Under the pieces are notes generated by a model. It made no database searches and had not been told where the DNA came from. It saw only the letters and a program-made list of their open reading frames with translations. A stretch of DNA of 64,000 nucleotides from an uncultured Dialister sp. Lineage in GTDB: Bacteria > Bacillota > Negativicutes > Veillonellales > Dialisteraceae. Positions 51,083 to 59,459 of this stretch are shown one piece after another. How positions within the stretch are numbered: the stretch's first letter is position 1; each line of letters starts with the position of its first letter. The translations under genes were made by a program, and so were the position numbers. Where the stretch lies: the NCBI GenBank assembly GCA_934178345.1, contig CAKPQG010000007.1:1-64000 (forward strand), read 5' to 3'.

Positions 51083-54000
51083 ATGAGACGAATCCATAAA
51101 GTACTGGTAGCCAACCGCGGCGAGATCGCGATCCGCGTATTCCGAGCCTGCAGTGAAATGGGCATCCGCACCGTGGCTATCTATTCGAAAGAAGATATCC
51201 TGTCCCTGCACAGAAACCGCGCAGACGAAGCCTACCTGGTCGGTGAAGGGGATAAGCCGATCGATGCCTACCTTGACATCGAAGACATCATCCGTATCTG
51301 TAAGGAGCATGACGTCGATGCCATTCATCCGGGCTACGGCTTCTTGGCTGAAAACGCGAAGCTCGCGCAGCGCTGCGAAGAAGAAGGCATCATTTTCATC
51401 GGGCCGAAGGTCGAACATCTCATCATGTTCGGCGACAAGGTGAATGCCCGCATTCAGGCAGAAAAAGCCCAGATCCCGATGATTCCGGGGACAAAGGGTG
51501 CGGTTCACAGCTTTGACGAAGTGAAGGCTTTCGCAGAAACCTACGGATTCCCGGTCATGATCAAGGCTGTCAACGGCGGCGGCGGACGCGGCATGAGAAA
51601 TGTCGACCGCATGGAAGATCTGGAAGAAGCGTACAGCCGTGCGCGCTCTGAAGCAAAGATGGCCTTCGGTGATGATGAAGTCTATGTCGAACGCTGCATC
51701 ATGAATCCGAAGCACATCGAAGTACAGGTCATGGGCGATGAACACGGCAATGTGGTGCATCTCTTCGAACGTGACTGCTCCATCCAGCGCCGTCACCAGA
51801 AGGTCATCGAAATGGCACCGGCGTGGTCTCTTCCGAAGGCACTCAGAAAGAACATCTGCGATGCAGCTGTCAAACTGATGAAGAATGTCCACTATGTGAA
51901 TGCCGGCACAGTCGAATTCCTGGTCGATCAGGATGAAGAGCACTTCTATTTCATCGAAGTCAATCCGCGTGTCCAGGTCGAACACACCGTCACGGAAATG
52001 ATCACCAATGTGGATATCGTAAAGAGCCAGATTCTCATCGCAGAAGGCTATGCTCTTGACGGGCCGGAAATCGCCATTGGACAGCAGGATGAGATCTGGT
52101 ACAAAGGCGTTGCGATCCAGTGCCGTATCACCACGGAAGATCCGCAGAACAATTTCATGCCAGATACCGGCAAAATCATTGCTTATCGTTCCGGCGGCGG
52201 ACCGGGCATCCGTCTCGATGCCGGCACGGCTTACACCGGTGCTGTCATTACCCCGTACTATGATTCTCTCCTCGTCAAAGTCACCGCGCATGCCCTTCAT
52301 CCGAAGGACACCATCCACAAGATGCTCCGCTGCCTCGAAGAATTCCGCATTTCCGGCGTGAAGACGAATATCTATTTCCTGCAGAACATGCTTCGTACCC
52401 GTGATTTCCAGGAAGGGCTCTGCGATGTCAACTACATCGACAGAAACCCGTGGCTCCTGCAGGAACCGGATATGATTTCCGACCGCGGCACGAAGCTGCT
52501 CTCCTACATTGGCGACATCACCGTCAATGGCTATGCCGGTGCCGGCCATCAGGAAAAACCGGATTTCAATCCGCTTCCGCTGCTCGATGCAGACAAGATC
52601 GAAGCGCCGAAAGGCACCCGGCAGCTGCTCGATGAAATGGGACCGGAGAAATTCTCCAAGTGGGTCATGGACCAGAAGGAAGTCATGTTCATGGATACCA
52701 CGTACCGCGATGCGCACCAGTCTCTGCTCGCGACCCGTGTCAGAACCCATGACATCATGAATGCCATCCACTACACGGCTGTTCACGTCCCGCAGCTCTT
52801 CTCCTTTGAAAACTGGGGCGGCGCGACTTTCGACGTGGCTTATCGTTTCCTTGATGAAAGCCCGTGGGAACGCCTTCGCCAGATGAGAAAAGCTGCACCG
52901 AACATCCTCTTCCAGATGCTGACCCGCGGTGCGAATACCGTCGGCTATACCAACTATCCGGAAAATGTTGTCCGCCACTTCATCGATCAGGCGGCTGACA
53001 ATGGTGTCGATGTCTTCCGTATCTTCGACTGCCTGAACCAGCTCAGCCATATGACCGTTACCATCGACGAAGTCCGCAAGAAAGAAAAGCTCGCCGAAGC
53101 CTGCTTCTGCTACACTGGCGATATCATGGATACGAACCGTCAGAAGTACTCCCTGAAATACTACACCGACCTTGCGAAACAGATGCAGGATGCCGGTGCG
53201 AACATCATCGCCATCAAAGACATGGCGGGTCTCCTCAAGCCGGAAGCTGCCTATGCCCTGATTTCTGCGCTGAAAGATGCCGTCGATCTCCCGATCCATC
53301 TCCATAGCCATGAAGGCGGCGGATGCACCCTGTACTCCTATGCCAAAGCTGTCGAGGCTGGCGTCGATATCTTGGACGTGGCGACCAGCGCACTCTCTGG
53401 CGGCACCAGCCAGCCGTCTATGACATCTGTGTACTACGCGCTGCAGAACAATCCTCGCCAGCCGCAGCTGGATATCGATGCGCTTGAGACCATCGACCGC
53501 TACTGGCAGGGTGTCCGTCCGTACTATGCAGGCGTCGACTCTAAGATGACGAATCCGAATACGACCCTTTACCAGCATGAAATGCCTGGCGGACAGTACT
53601 CGAACCTGCGCCAGCAGGCAACGGCTGTCGGCCTTGGCGCCCAGTGGCCGGAAGTCTGCCGCATGTATGCGAAGGTCAATATGATGTTCGGCGATATCAT
53701 CAAGGTCACCCCGTCCTCCAAAGTCGTCGGCGACATGACCCTCTTCATGGTACAGAACCATCTGACCGAGAAAGACATCTATGAAAAGGGTGATACCCTC
53801 GACTTCCCGCAGTCCGTTGTCGATTTCTTCGACGGCAAGCTCGGCATCCCGTATGGCGGCTTCCCGGAAAAACTCCAGCAGATCATCCTGCGCGGACAGA
53901 AGCCGCACCTCGAAAGCCAGCCGGAGAATGTCGACTTTGAAGAAGTCAAAATGGAAATGAAAGAGAAGCACATCCCGACCCGCGAAGAAGATGTCTCCTC

Positions 54001-54511
54001 CTACTGCATCTATCCGAAAGTCTTCTCCGACTACATGGATCGCTATCATAAATATGGCGACCTCTCGCTCCTCGATACGCCGACCTATTTCTTCGGCATG
54101 AAAGTCGGTGAAGAAATCCGCATCAACATCGATGAAGGCAAGATGCTCCTCGTTCGCCTTGATAATGTCACGAAACCGGACCTGGAAGGCAACAGAGAGC
54201 TTCAGTTCGAGCTGAACGGCATGCCGCGCGAGATCAAGATTCACGACGCTCATGTGGCAGAGTCTGCGAATACCTCCAGAAAAGCGGACAAGGACGTACC
54301 GGGTGAAGTCGGTGCGACACTCTCCGGCTCCGTGGTAAAACTCCTCGTCGAAAAAGGCTCCTCTGTCAAGAAGGGCGACCCCGTCATCGTCACCGAAGCG
54401 ATGAAGATGGAAACCACCATCACCGCGCCGATGGATGGTATCGTGAGTGAGATCCATGTCAAGGCTGGTCAGCGCATCGAATCCGGCGACCTTCTCATGG
54501 TTATCGAATAA
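51083..54511 (+). CDS. pyc: Pyruvate carboxylase
   Basis: 1142 residues: biotin carboxylase (NRGEIAIRVFRACSE; ATP-grasp with NGGGGRGMR; ERDCSIQRRHQKVIE), carboxyltransferase (FMDTTYRDAHQSLLATRVR; metal-binding HLHSHEGGG; conserved carboxyltransferase Lys in IIAIKDMAGLL), allosteric/PC region and a biotinyl C-terminus (EAMKMETTITAPMDG). Makes oxaloacetate from pyruvate, HCO3- and ATP. Single-chain form, of usual length (~1150). ATG at 51083 after AGGGAGA; longer frame adds 16 spurious residues. In this kind of fermenter it feeds the succinate/propionate branch. Confidence 0.98.
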   Translation: MRRIHKVLVANRGEIAIRVFRACSEMGIRTVAIYSKEDILSLHRNRADEAYLVGEGDKPIDAYLDIEDIIRICKEHDVDAIHPGYGFLAENAKLAQRCEEEGIIFIGPKVEHLIMFGDKVNARIQAEKAQIPMIPGTKGAVHSFDEVKAFAETYGFPVMIKAVNGGGGRGMRNVDRMEDLEEAYSRARSEAKMAFGDDEVYVERCIMNPKHIEVQVMGDEHGNVVHLFERDCSIQRRHQKVIEMAPAWSLPKALRKNICDAAVKLMKNVHYVNAGTVEFLVDQDEEHFYFIEVNPRVQVEHTVTEMITNVDIVKSQILIAEGYALDGPEIAIGQQDEIWYKGVAIQCRITTEDPQNNFMPDTGKIIAYRSGGGPGIRLDAGTAYTGAVITPYYDSLLVKVTAHALHPKDTIHKMLRCLEEFRISGVKTNIYFLQNMLRTRDFQEGLCDVNYIDRNPWLLQEPDMISDRGTKLLSYIGDITVNGYAGAGHQEKPDFNPLPLLDADKIEAPKGTRQLLDEMGPEKFSKWVMDQKEVMFMDTTYRDAHQSLLATRVRTHDIMNAIHYTAVHVPQLFSFENWGGATFDVAYRFLDESPWERLRQMRKAAPNILFQMLTRGANTVGYTNYPENVVRHFIDQAADNGVDVFRIFDCLNQLSHMTVTIDEVRKKEKLAEACFCYTGDIMDTNRQKYSLKYYTDLAKQMQDAGANIIAIKDMAGLLKPEAAYALISALKDAVDLPIHLHSHEGGGCTLYSYAKAVEAGVDILDVATSALSGGTSQPSMTSVYYALQNNPRQPQLDIDALETIDRYWQGVRPYYAGVDSKMTNPNTTLYQHEMPGGQYSNLRQQATAVGLGAQWPEVCRMYAKVNMMFGDIIKVTPSSKVVGDMTLFMVQNHLTEKDIYEKGDTLDFPQSVVDFFDGKLGIPYGGFPEKLQQIILRGQKPHLESQPENVDFEEVKMEMKEKHIPTREEDVSSYCIYPKVFSDYMDRYHKYGDLSLLDTPTYFFGMKVGEEIRINIDEGKMLLVRLDNVTKPDLEGNRELQFELNGMPREIKIHDAHVAESANTSRKADKDVPGEVGATLSGSVVKLLVEKGSSVKKGDPVIVTEAMKMETTITAPMDGIVSEIHVKAGQRIESGDLLMVIE

Positions 54512-54530
54512 GAGAAATACATAGCGCTTG

Positions 54531-54562
54531 AAAAACCGCTCTGCCAAAGCAGGGCGGTTTTT
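54531..54562 (+). terminator. Terminator after pyc
   Basis: AAAAACCGCTCTGC/GCAGGGCGGTTTTT stem with T-run. Confidence 0.9.
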
Positions 54563-54588
54563 GATCGTGAGAGCAACTAGGAGGCGCA

Positions 54589-54618
54589 TTGATTTTCCTA
54601 TCCTTTTTTTGCTAAAAT
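54589..54618 (+). promoter_or_regulatory. Promoter of the pilin-like gene pair
   Basis: TTGATT, 18-bp spacer, TAAAAT; 27 nt before the first start. Confidence 0.6.
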
Positions 54619-54644
54619 ATAGGCAATAAAGGAGGATGAAAACA

Positions 54645-55394
54645 GTGTTCACATTTTACAAAAATTCGCAGAAGGGGCAGGATCTTGTCGAGTATGCGCT
54701 AATGCTCGCGATCATCATCGGTATCGGATGGGGGATCTACTCCCAGACAGGAGTCGCAGACTCGATCAAGAATGTGTTCGGAAATGCATCGAGCCTTATG
54801 GAGACGGCGAAGAAACAGGGAGTGAACCTGAATTGGGATGAGATCTTGAAGCGTCTTCGTGAAGTGCAAAGCAAGGATGCTTATAACTCAGGAAATACGA
54901 CATCGGGAATGAGTTATAAGCGTGGGATGATTCAGTCTGGTTGGCTCACGGATGATGACAAGAAGGACAGCACGATCGGGAAGCTGGCTTCCGAACTGGG
55001 TGCGACCATGTGGACATTTTATAATGGCGAAAATCAAGGAAAGTTGGGAACTGAAGGTGGCGGATTGTATTGGACGACGGAAGATCTGAAATCCGCTGAG
55101 TTGCATGCCGAGGGGAATAACCCTTATAGCAAGGAAACCGTTCTTTCCTATCGCTATGATCCATTGACGGAGAAGTACTACGTACTTGAAAATCGAGCTT
55201 TTGTGAATCAGATCGGTAGAAATTGGGCCTTTAATAACAATGCTTTAGCGCAGGCACCGAGCGAATATGAAAAGCCTGCGGCAAACGTATTAGGCACCTA
55301 CAGCACCTATGAGGAAGCACAGAAGAAGTATAACGAAGTGAAAGCCCAGCATGACGGCAACTATATCTATATGGGGACAACACAAACGAACTAA
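54645..55394 (+). CDS. Large Flp-pilin-like protein 1
   Basis: 249 residues from GTG at 54645 (AAAGGAGG is 9 nt upstream; the ATG at 54636 would overlap the site). The N-terminus is a class of type IVb pilin signal: KG|QDLVEY, then a hydrophobic helix (ALMLAIIIGIGWGIYSQTG). Prepilin peptidase would cut after Gly11, leaving Glu at +5, as in Flp pilins. But Flp pilins are 50-70 residues; here ~200 extra residues follow, with repeated KRG(M/I)(I/L)...LTDDDKKD and W(T)FY(N)GE motifs. The next gene is a paralog. No tad genes are nearby. Pilus-like structure or surface adhesin is inference. Confidence 0.75.
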   Translation: MFTFYKNSQKGQDLVEYALMLAIIIGIGWGIYSQTGVADSIKNVFGNASSLMETAKKQGVNLNWDEILKRLREVQSKDAYNSGNTTSGMSYKRGMIQSGWLTDDDKKDSTIGKLASELGATMWTFYNGENQGKLGTEGGGLYWTTEDLKSAELHAEGNNPYSKETVLSYRYDPLTEKYYVLENRAFVNQIGRNWAFNNNALAQAPSEYEKPAANVLGTYSTYEEAQKKYNEVKAQHDGNYIYMGTTQTN

Positions 55395-55409
55395 GGAAGG
55401 AGGAAAAGC

Positions 55410-56165
55410 ATGCTTCACCGGTTTCGTAAAGAAAAAGGAGCGAAAGGCCAGAACATGGTCGAGTACGCGCTGATACTTGCGATCGTCGTCGGTATCGGCT
55501 GGGGGATCTACGATCAGGTCGGTCTTAGTGGTTCCATCAAAGGGGTTTTCTCAGATGCGGGAAGTCTTCTGGAGGATGCGTCCAAGGCGGAAAAGGCAGC
55601 TTTTGATATCAAGCCGTCTATCGACAAGCTGAAGTCGCTCTACAACAAGTATAACCGTGGTGATGGAAACATGAATGCTGGAGACCAGAATACCAAACGT
55701 GGCATCCTGATGGATTTCTGGCTGGATGATACAGATAAGAAAGATGCAGACATCGCCAAGCTCACCTCTGAGCTGGGGGCGAAGCAGTGGACCTATTATC
55801 ATGGCGAAGGACCGAAGTATCCGAATTCCATCAGCAGTGATTCCGTGGGACTTTACTGGAGCACGGAGAATTTATCGAAGGCGTCGCTGACAGAGTCGCC
55901 TGATAATTACAGCAAGGAGTCCGTGCTCTCTTACTACTATAATGGCAGCAACTACTATGTCATGAAGAATCGTGTGTGGATGGATCAGAAGCAGTATAAT
56001 AATAACGGACAACCGGGGCTGGCGTCCAAGGGAAATGAGTATGGCAAGCCACCGGCAGAAATTGTCGGAAATGCGAGTGGCTACCGTACTTATGCAGAAG
56101 CTCAGCAGGCATTCAAGGATGCCGTTTCTGACAATGGCGGAAGCTTTATTTTCCAAAATCAATGA
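55410..56165 (+). CDS. Large Flp-pilin-like protein 2
   Basis: 251 residues, 15 bp after its paralog. N-terminus KG|QNMVEY, then ALILAIVVGIGWGIYDQVG, again a Flp-type prepilin site. The C-terminal ~200 residues align with gene 1 in order: KRGILMDFWLDDTDKKD, IAKLTSELGAKQWTYYHGEG, VGLYWSTENL, YSKESVLSYYYN and VMKNRVW. ATG behind AAGGAGG. Sequence identity between the two is modest outside these motifs, so the duplication is old or diversified. Function unknown. Confidence 0.75.
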   Translation: MLHRFRKEKGAKGQNMVEYALILAIVVGIGWGIYDQVGLSGSIKGVFSDAGSLLEDASKAEKAAFDIKPSIDKLKSLYNKYNRGDGNMNAGDQNTKRGILMDFWLDDTDKKDADIAKLTSELGAKQWTYYHGEGPKYPNSISSDSVGLYWSTENLSKASLTESPDNYSKESVLSYYYNGSNYYVMKNRVWMDQKQYNNNGQPGLASKGNEYGKPPAEIVGNASGYRTYAEAQQAFKDAVSDNGGSFIFQNQ

Positions 56166-56185
56166 TGAGTCAGTCAGGCATCATA

Positions 56186-56217
56186 AAAGCCGCCGAAGTG
56201 TTTCGGCGGCTTGCTTT
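56186..56217 (+). terminator. Terminator after the pilin-like pair
   Basis: AAGCCGCCGAA/TTCGGCGGCTT stem, T-rich tail. Confidence 0.85.
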
Positions 56218-56295
56218 CTGCAGGAGATTGTCGTACAATAACCATAGGAAAGGCGCTATCCGGAAACGGCTTCCGCCCTTGTTGAAAAGAACAGA

Positions 56296-56330
56296 GAAAC
56301 CGCCAACGTTGGACCGTGAGGCGGTTTTTC
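56296..56330. terminator. Hairpin between small genes
   Basis: AACCGCC/GGCGGTTTTT stem with a 15-nt loop; T-run on the + strand. On the minus strand it lies just after the small peptide gene. Confidence 0.6.
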
Positions 56331-56339
56331 TGTTGTGGG

Positions 56340-56408
56340 TTAGTACTTAGCTACGATCATGCAAAGAAGCAAGAGCAGCAGAAAGGCGAAGAAATCGTAT
56401 TTCGTCAT
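56340..56408 (-). CDS. 22-residue hydrophobic peptide (possible small membrane protein / type I toxin-like)
   Basis: On the minus strand, ATG at 56408 behind GGGGGTGGTAGT opens MTKYDFF, then a Leu-rich membrane core (LLLLLLCMIV) and ends KY. A TGC-TATAAT extended -10 lies ~70 nt upstream. Very short hydrophobic peptides of this kind, with a charged N-terminus, include type I toxins and small regulators. No antisense RNA promoter was identified. Translation is inference from signals. Confidence 0.45.
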   Translation of the reverse strand: MTKYDFFAFLLLLLLCMIVAKY

Positions 56409-56479
56409 ACTACCACCCCCCTTCCGGAAAGGATGGGGCAGGCAAACCGCTACCGTGTCACATGATAGCGCCTTTAAAT

Positions 56480-56488
56480 ATTATAGCA
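56480..56488 (-). promoter_or_regulatory. Extended -10 promoter of the small peptide gene
   Basis: Read on the minus strand: TGC-TATAAT, extended -10. The stretch upstream contains the 56518-56580 inverted repeat. Confidence 0.5.
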
Positions 56489-56517
56489 TACGCGCAGCCG
56501 GCATGTCTTGAAATCCA

Positions 56518-56580
56518 AACTGTTCAGTATAGTGAACAAATTTCCAAAAACGGAAAAAGTTTTCACTATACTGAATAGTT
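56518..56580. repeat. Long inverted repeat, operator or terminator
   Basis: AACTGTTCAGTATAGTGAA and TTCACTATACTGAATAGTT pair with one mismatch; inner TTTCC/GGAAA extend the stem, and TTTTTT follows on the + strand. A shorter echo is at 56591-56609. It lies 30-90 bp behind the small peptide promoter. Confidence 0.6.
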
Positions 56581-56669
56581 TTTTGATTTTTGGAAAACTT
56601 TTCAGTAGGAGTGAGGAGTGTCGGTCTTGTGCCTGAAATGTCATCTGAAGCCATTGAATCCATCCATCT

Positions 56670-56930
56670 GAAGTTTGAAAGCAGGGATGATTAGTAGCCA
56701 GGGATTAGTGGCTAGGGATTAGGAGCCTCGAGCGACTGGTGACTAGTGACTTAAATACCGCCTTCGGGCATCGCCACCATCTATACTCCGCGGCGCTTCT
56801 ATTTTTTTATGCGCCGCACCACCCCCTTTTAAACCCTCTGAACCTAAAGAACCCGCTGAACCTCTTTCGCACGCAATCAATGGGTGAAGCCGCCCCAAGG
56901 GCTAACCCTAAAACCTGAACCCATCAACCT
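56670..56930. repeat. Composite intergenic repeat block
   Basis: Anchor TTTGAAAGCAGGGATGAT, heptads, a TACCGCCTTCGGGCATCGCC unit, hairpin module (56788-56822), GAACCT series and CTGAACC heptads, just upstream of the Pho-box region. Confidence 0.75.
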
Positions 56931-56944
56931 GAACCTTCACCTCA

Positions 56945-56961
56945 TTTACATTCTATTTACA
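56945..56961 (+). promoter_or_regulatory. Candidate PhoP box upstream of pstS
   Basis: TTTACA at 56945 and 56956: direct repeats 11 bp apart, the spacing of Firmicute Pho boxes (TTWACA, 5-bp spacers). CTTCAC and AACTCA at roughly +/-11 are weaker. The regulator pair is encoded 4.5 kb downstream. Confidence 0.5.
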
Positions 56962-57079
56962 ATCTAAACTCAAACCGTACACCATTCTCTCTTTCCTTTT
57001 TACATCCATCCCTTAGACTACAAATATCAACGCAAGAGAAAACAAAAAATAAAAGGTATGTCTCTAAGGAGGACACAAA

Positions 57080-57961
57080 ATGAAACTCAAAAAAATGATG
57101 GCACTGGCACTGGCTTCTACCGCTTTGATCGCAGCAGCAGGCTGCGGTGGAAACAGCCAGCCGGCAAAGAGCGGTGCTGCTTCCGGCGCGAAGGTCACAG
57201 GACAGGTCACTTCTTCCGGTTCTTCCGCACTGCTTCCGCTGGTAAAGGATGCGGCTGCTAAGTTCAAGAGCAAGAATCCGGAAGTATCCCTGACACTGAA
57301 TGCAGGCGGCTCCGGCACAGGCTTGAAGCAGGTCGCTGAAGGCTCTGTCAACATCGGCAATTCCGATGTACCGGCTGAAAAGAAGCTGCCGGCTGAAAAA
57401 GCCAAAGGCCTCGTAGACCATAAGGTCTGCACCATGACTGTTGCTACCATCATCAATAAAGATATCGCTGACAAAGTGAAGAGCCTGACCGCCCAGCAGC
57501 TGCAGGATGTCTTCACTGCCAAAGTCACGAACTGGAAAGAGGTAGGCGGCCCGGATGAACCGATCGTCCTCGTCACCCGTCCGACCACCTCCGGCACCCG
57601 CGCTCTCTTCACGGAATTGGCTCTCGCTGGTCAGGAAGAAGCATCCAACAAATCTCTGGAAACTGACGACAGCGGTACGCTGATCCAGAGCGTAGCACAG
57701 ACCAAGGGTGCTATCGGCTATGTCGCTCTTCCGTACCTCGTCAACAACAAAGACGTAGCGGCTCTTGCCATCGACGGCGTGGCACCGACGCTGGAAAATA
57801 CCTATAACGGCAAGTACAAAGTCTGGGGATATGAACACATGTACACCAAGGGCGAACCGACCGGTGCCGTCAAAGCGTTCCTGGACTATATCCTCTCTGA
57901 TGAATATGGCGTAGAGATCGAAAAGCAGGGCTACGGCGTTTCCTCTAAGATGAAGAAATAA
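57080..57961 (+). CDS. pstS: Phosphate-binding lipoprotein PstS
   Basis: 293 residues, lipobox LIAAAGC (Cys22), then PstS motifs GQVTSSGSSALLPL, LNAGGSGTGLKQV, GNSDVPAE, and RPTTSGTRALFTE (phosphate-binding loop). Captures phosphate outside the cytoplasmic membrane for PstCAB. ATG behind AAGGAGG. Repeats fill the 560-bp gap before pstC. Confidence 0.97.
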   Translation: MKLKKMMALALASTALIAAAGCGGNSQPAKSGAASGAKVTGQVTSSGSSALLPLVKDAAAKFKSKNPEVSLTLNAGGSGTGLKQVAEGSVNIGNSDVPAEKKLPAEKAKGLVDHKVCTMTVATIINKDIADKVKSLTAQQLQDVFTAKVTNWKEVGGPDEPIVLVTRPTTSGTRALFTELALAGQEEASNKSLETDDSGTLIQSVAQTKGAIGYVALPYLVNNKDVAALAIDGVAPTLENTYNGKYKVWGYEHMYTKGEPTGAVKAFLDYILSDEYGVEIEKQGYGVSSKMKK

Positions 57962-57969
57962 ATGGGGGG

Positions 57970-58400
57970 GAGGGTTAGCCCGTGGGGCGTGACGTCCACT
58001 GATTATGAATGAAAGCTTTGCTCGAATGAGGAATTAGGAATGAGGAATTAGGAATGAAGGTGGCGGCTTCGCCGCGAATATATATGGGGCGATGCCCGAA
58101 GGTGGTATTTAGTCACCAGTCACTAGTCCCTAGCCACTCCTAATCCCCAATCCCTAATCCCTAGCCACTCATCCCTGCTTTCAAACTTCAAACTTCAAGG
58201 TTCAGGGTTAGCCTCTGGGCGTGTCGCCCCTTGCCTGTTTGCGAAAGAGGTTCAGCAGGTTCTATAGGTTCAACGGGGGTGGTGCGGCGCATAAAAATAT
58301 GGAAGCGCCGCGGAGGTTTGAAACTAGCGGTTTTCTCGTATCGCAAACCTAATCCCTAGCTACTAATCCCTAGCTACCAGTCACCTGTAATGCCTGACTG
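57970..58400. repeat. Composite repeat block between pstS and pstC
   Basis: GGTTAGC start, AGGAATT heptads, GGCGGCTTCGCCGC, inverted heptads, anchor CATCCCTGCTTTCAAAC, GGTTCAG, hairpin module (58277-58313) and CGTATCGCAAACC. Splits the normal pstSCAB operon. Confidence 0.75.
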
Positions 58401-58463
58401 CTAAGCTCAGCCCTTTGTCCAAACAAATTAAATACGATTTTGCAATAACGCTTACAGAATACG

Positions 58464-58497
58464 GGGAAAGTGGCTGCTTTGGGCAGCCGCCTTTCCC
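58464..58497 (+). terminator. GC-rich hairpin before pstC
   Basis: GGGAAAG..GGCTGC with GGCAGCC..CTTTCCC, ending ~24 nt before the start; short T-run only. Possibly attenuates read-through from pstS, or stabilises the 3' part. Confidence 0.45.
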
Positions 58498-58520
58498 GTT
58501 TCTATCAAGGAGAATGATTT

Positions 58521-59459
58521 ATGGTCCCGATTTTTGAAAAAGGAGTCAATATGGAGGGCAGCAGTACGAACCAGCATATGTTCCGAAGAGAATACTTTGG
58601 CAAAAGCCTCTCGACTCTCTGCGGCGGATTCCTGGTCGTCCTGACGATCGCCATCGGCTGTTTCCTCTTGGCGAAAGGCATGCTTTCGTTCACACAATTT
58701 CATCACTCAGTGAGTGAGTTTCTTTTCTCTCCGGTTTGGAAGCCGACGGATACCGAAGTCGGCGGCGGCCAGATCGGCGCGGCGATCTACATCTGGGGTT
58801 CTATCCTGACCTGCGCGGTCGCACTGGTCATTGCTATCCCCTTCAGCCTTTCCACGGCGATCTTCATGACACAGATTTCGCCCAAGATCGGGGAAAAGAT
58901 CATTCGTCCGGCGGTAGAGATCTTCGTCGGGATCCCGTCTGTTGTTTACGGCTGGGTCGGGCTGGTCGTTCTGGTACCGCTCATCCAGAAGGTATTCGAC
59001 CGCTCTCACGGGCAGTCGGTGCTGGCGGCAGCGATCGTGCTTTCCGTCATGATCTATCCGACGATCACTTCCGTCTCCGCCGATGCCATCCGCAGTGTGA
59101 ATCAGAAGTATATCGAAGGCGCTTATGGCCTTGGCTCCACTCGCTGGCAGATGATTTATAAAGTGCTTCTCCCCGCTGCGATGTCGGGCATCCTGACAGC
59201 TATCGTGCTCGGCTTGGCCAGAGCTTTCGGCGAAGCACTCGCTGTCTCCATGGTCATCGGGAAGATGCGCGCATTCCCGAAGAGCCTGCTTGACCCGACG
59301 AATAACCTGACGTCTGCGATCGCCTCCGATATGGGCGGTGCGATGGATGGCGGCGAATTCAATGCAGCTCTCTGGTCCATGGCGCTCCTGCTCTTTATCG
59401 TGTCCCTTCTTTTCATTCTGATCATCCATCTGATCGCTGCCAGAAAGGAGAAAATCTGA
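58521..59459 (+). CDS. pstC: Phosphate ABC transporter permease PstC
   Basis: 312 residues, six membrane helices; IGIPSVVYGWVGL-like FVGIPSVVYGWVGLVVLVP and the EAA loop GAYGLGSTRWQMIYKVLLPAAM. Two starts have ribosome sites (58521 behind AAGGAG; 58551 behind AAAGGAG); I give the longer. Overlaps pstA by 1 nt (TGATG). Confidence 0.95.
   Translation: MVPIFEKGVNMEGSSTNQHMFRREYFGKSLSTLCGGFLVVLTIAIGCFLLAKGMLSFTQFHHSVSEFLFSPVWKPTDTEVGGGQIGAAIYIWGSILTCAVALVIAIPFSLSTAIFMTQISPKIGEKIIRPAVEIFVGIPSVVYGWVGLVVLVPLIQKVFDRSHGQSVLAAAIVLSVMIYPTITSVSADAIRSVNQKYIEGAYGLGSTRWQMIYKVLLPAAMSGILTAIVLGLARAFGEALAVSMVIGKMRAFPKSLLDPTNNLTSAIASDMGGAMDGGEFNAALWSMALLLFIVSLLFILIIHLIAARKEKI

Noticed and set aside
51053..54652. 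Open frame of 1199 codons opposite pyc on the minus strand
   Set aside because: It is the complement of a strongly conserved gene with biased codons, has no domain signature and no ribosome site.
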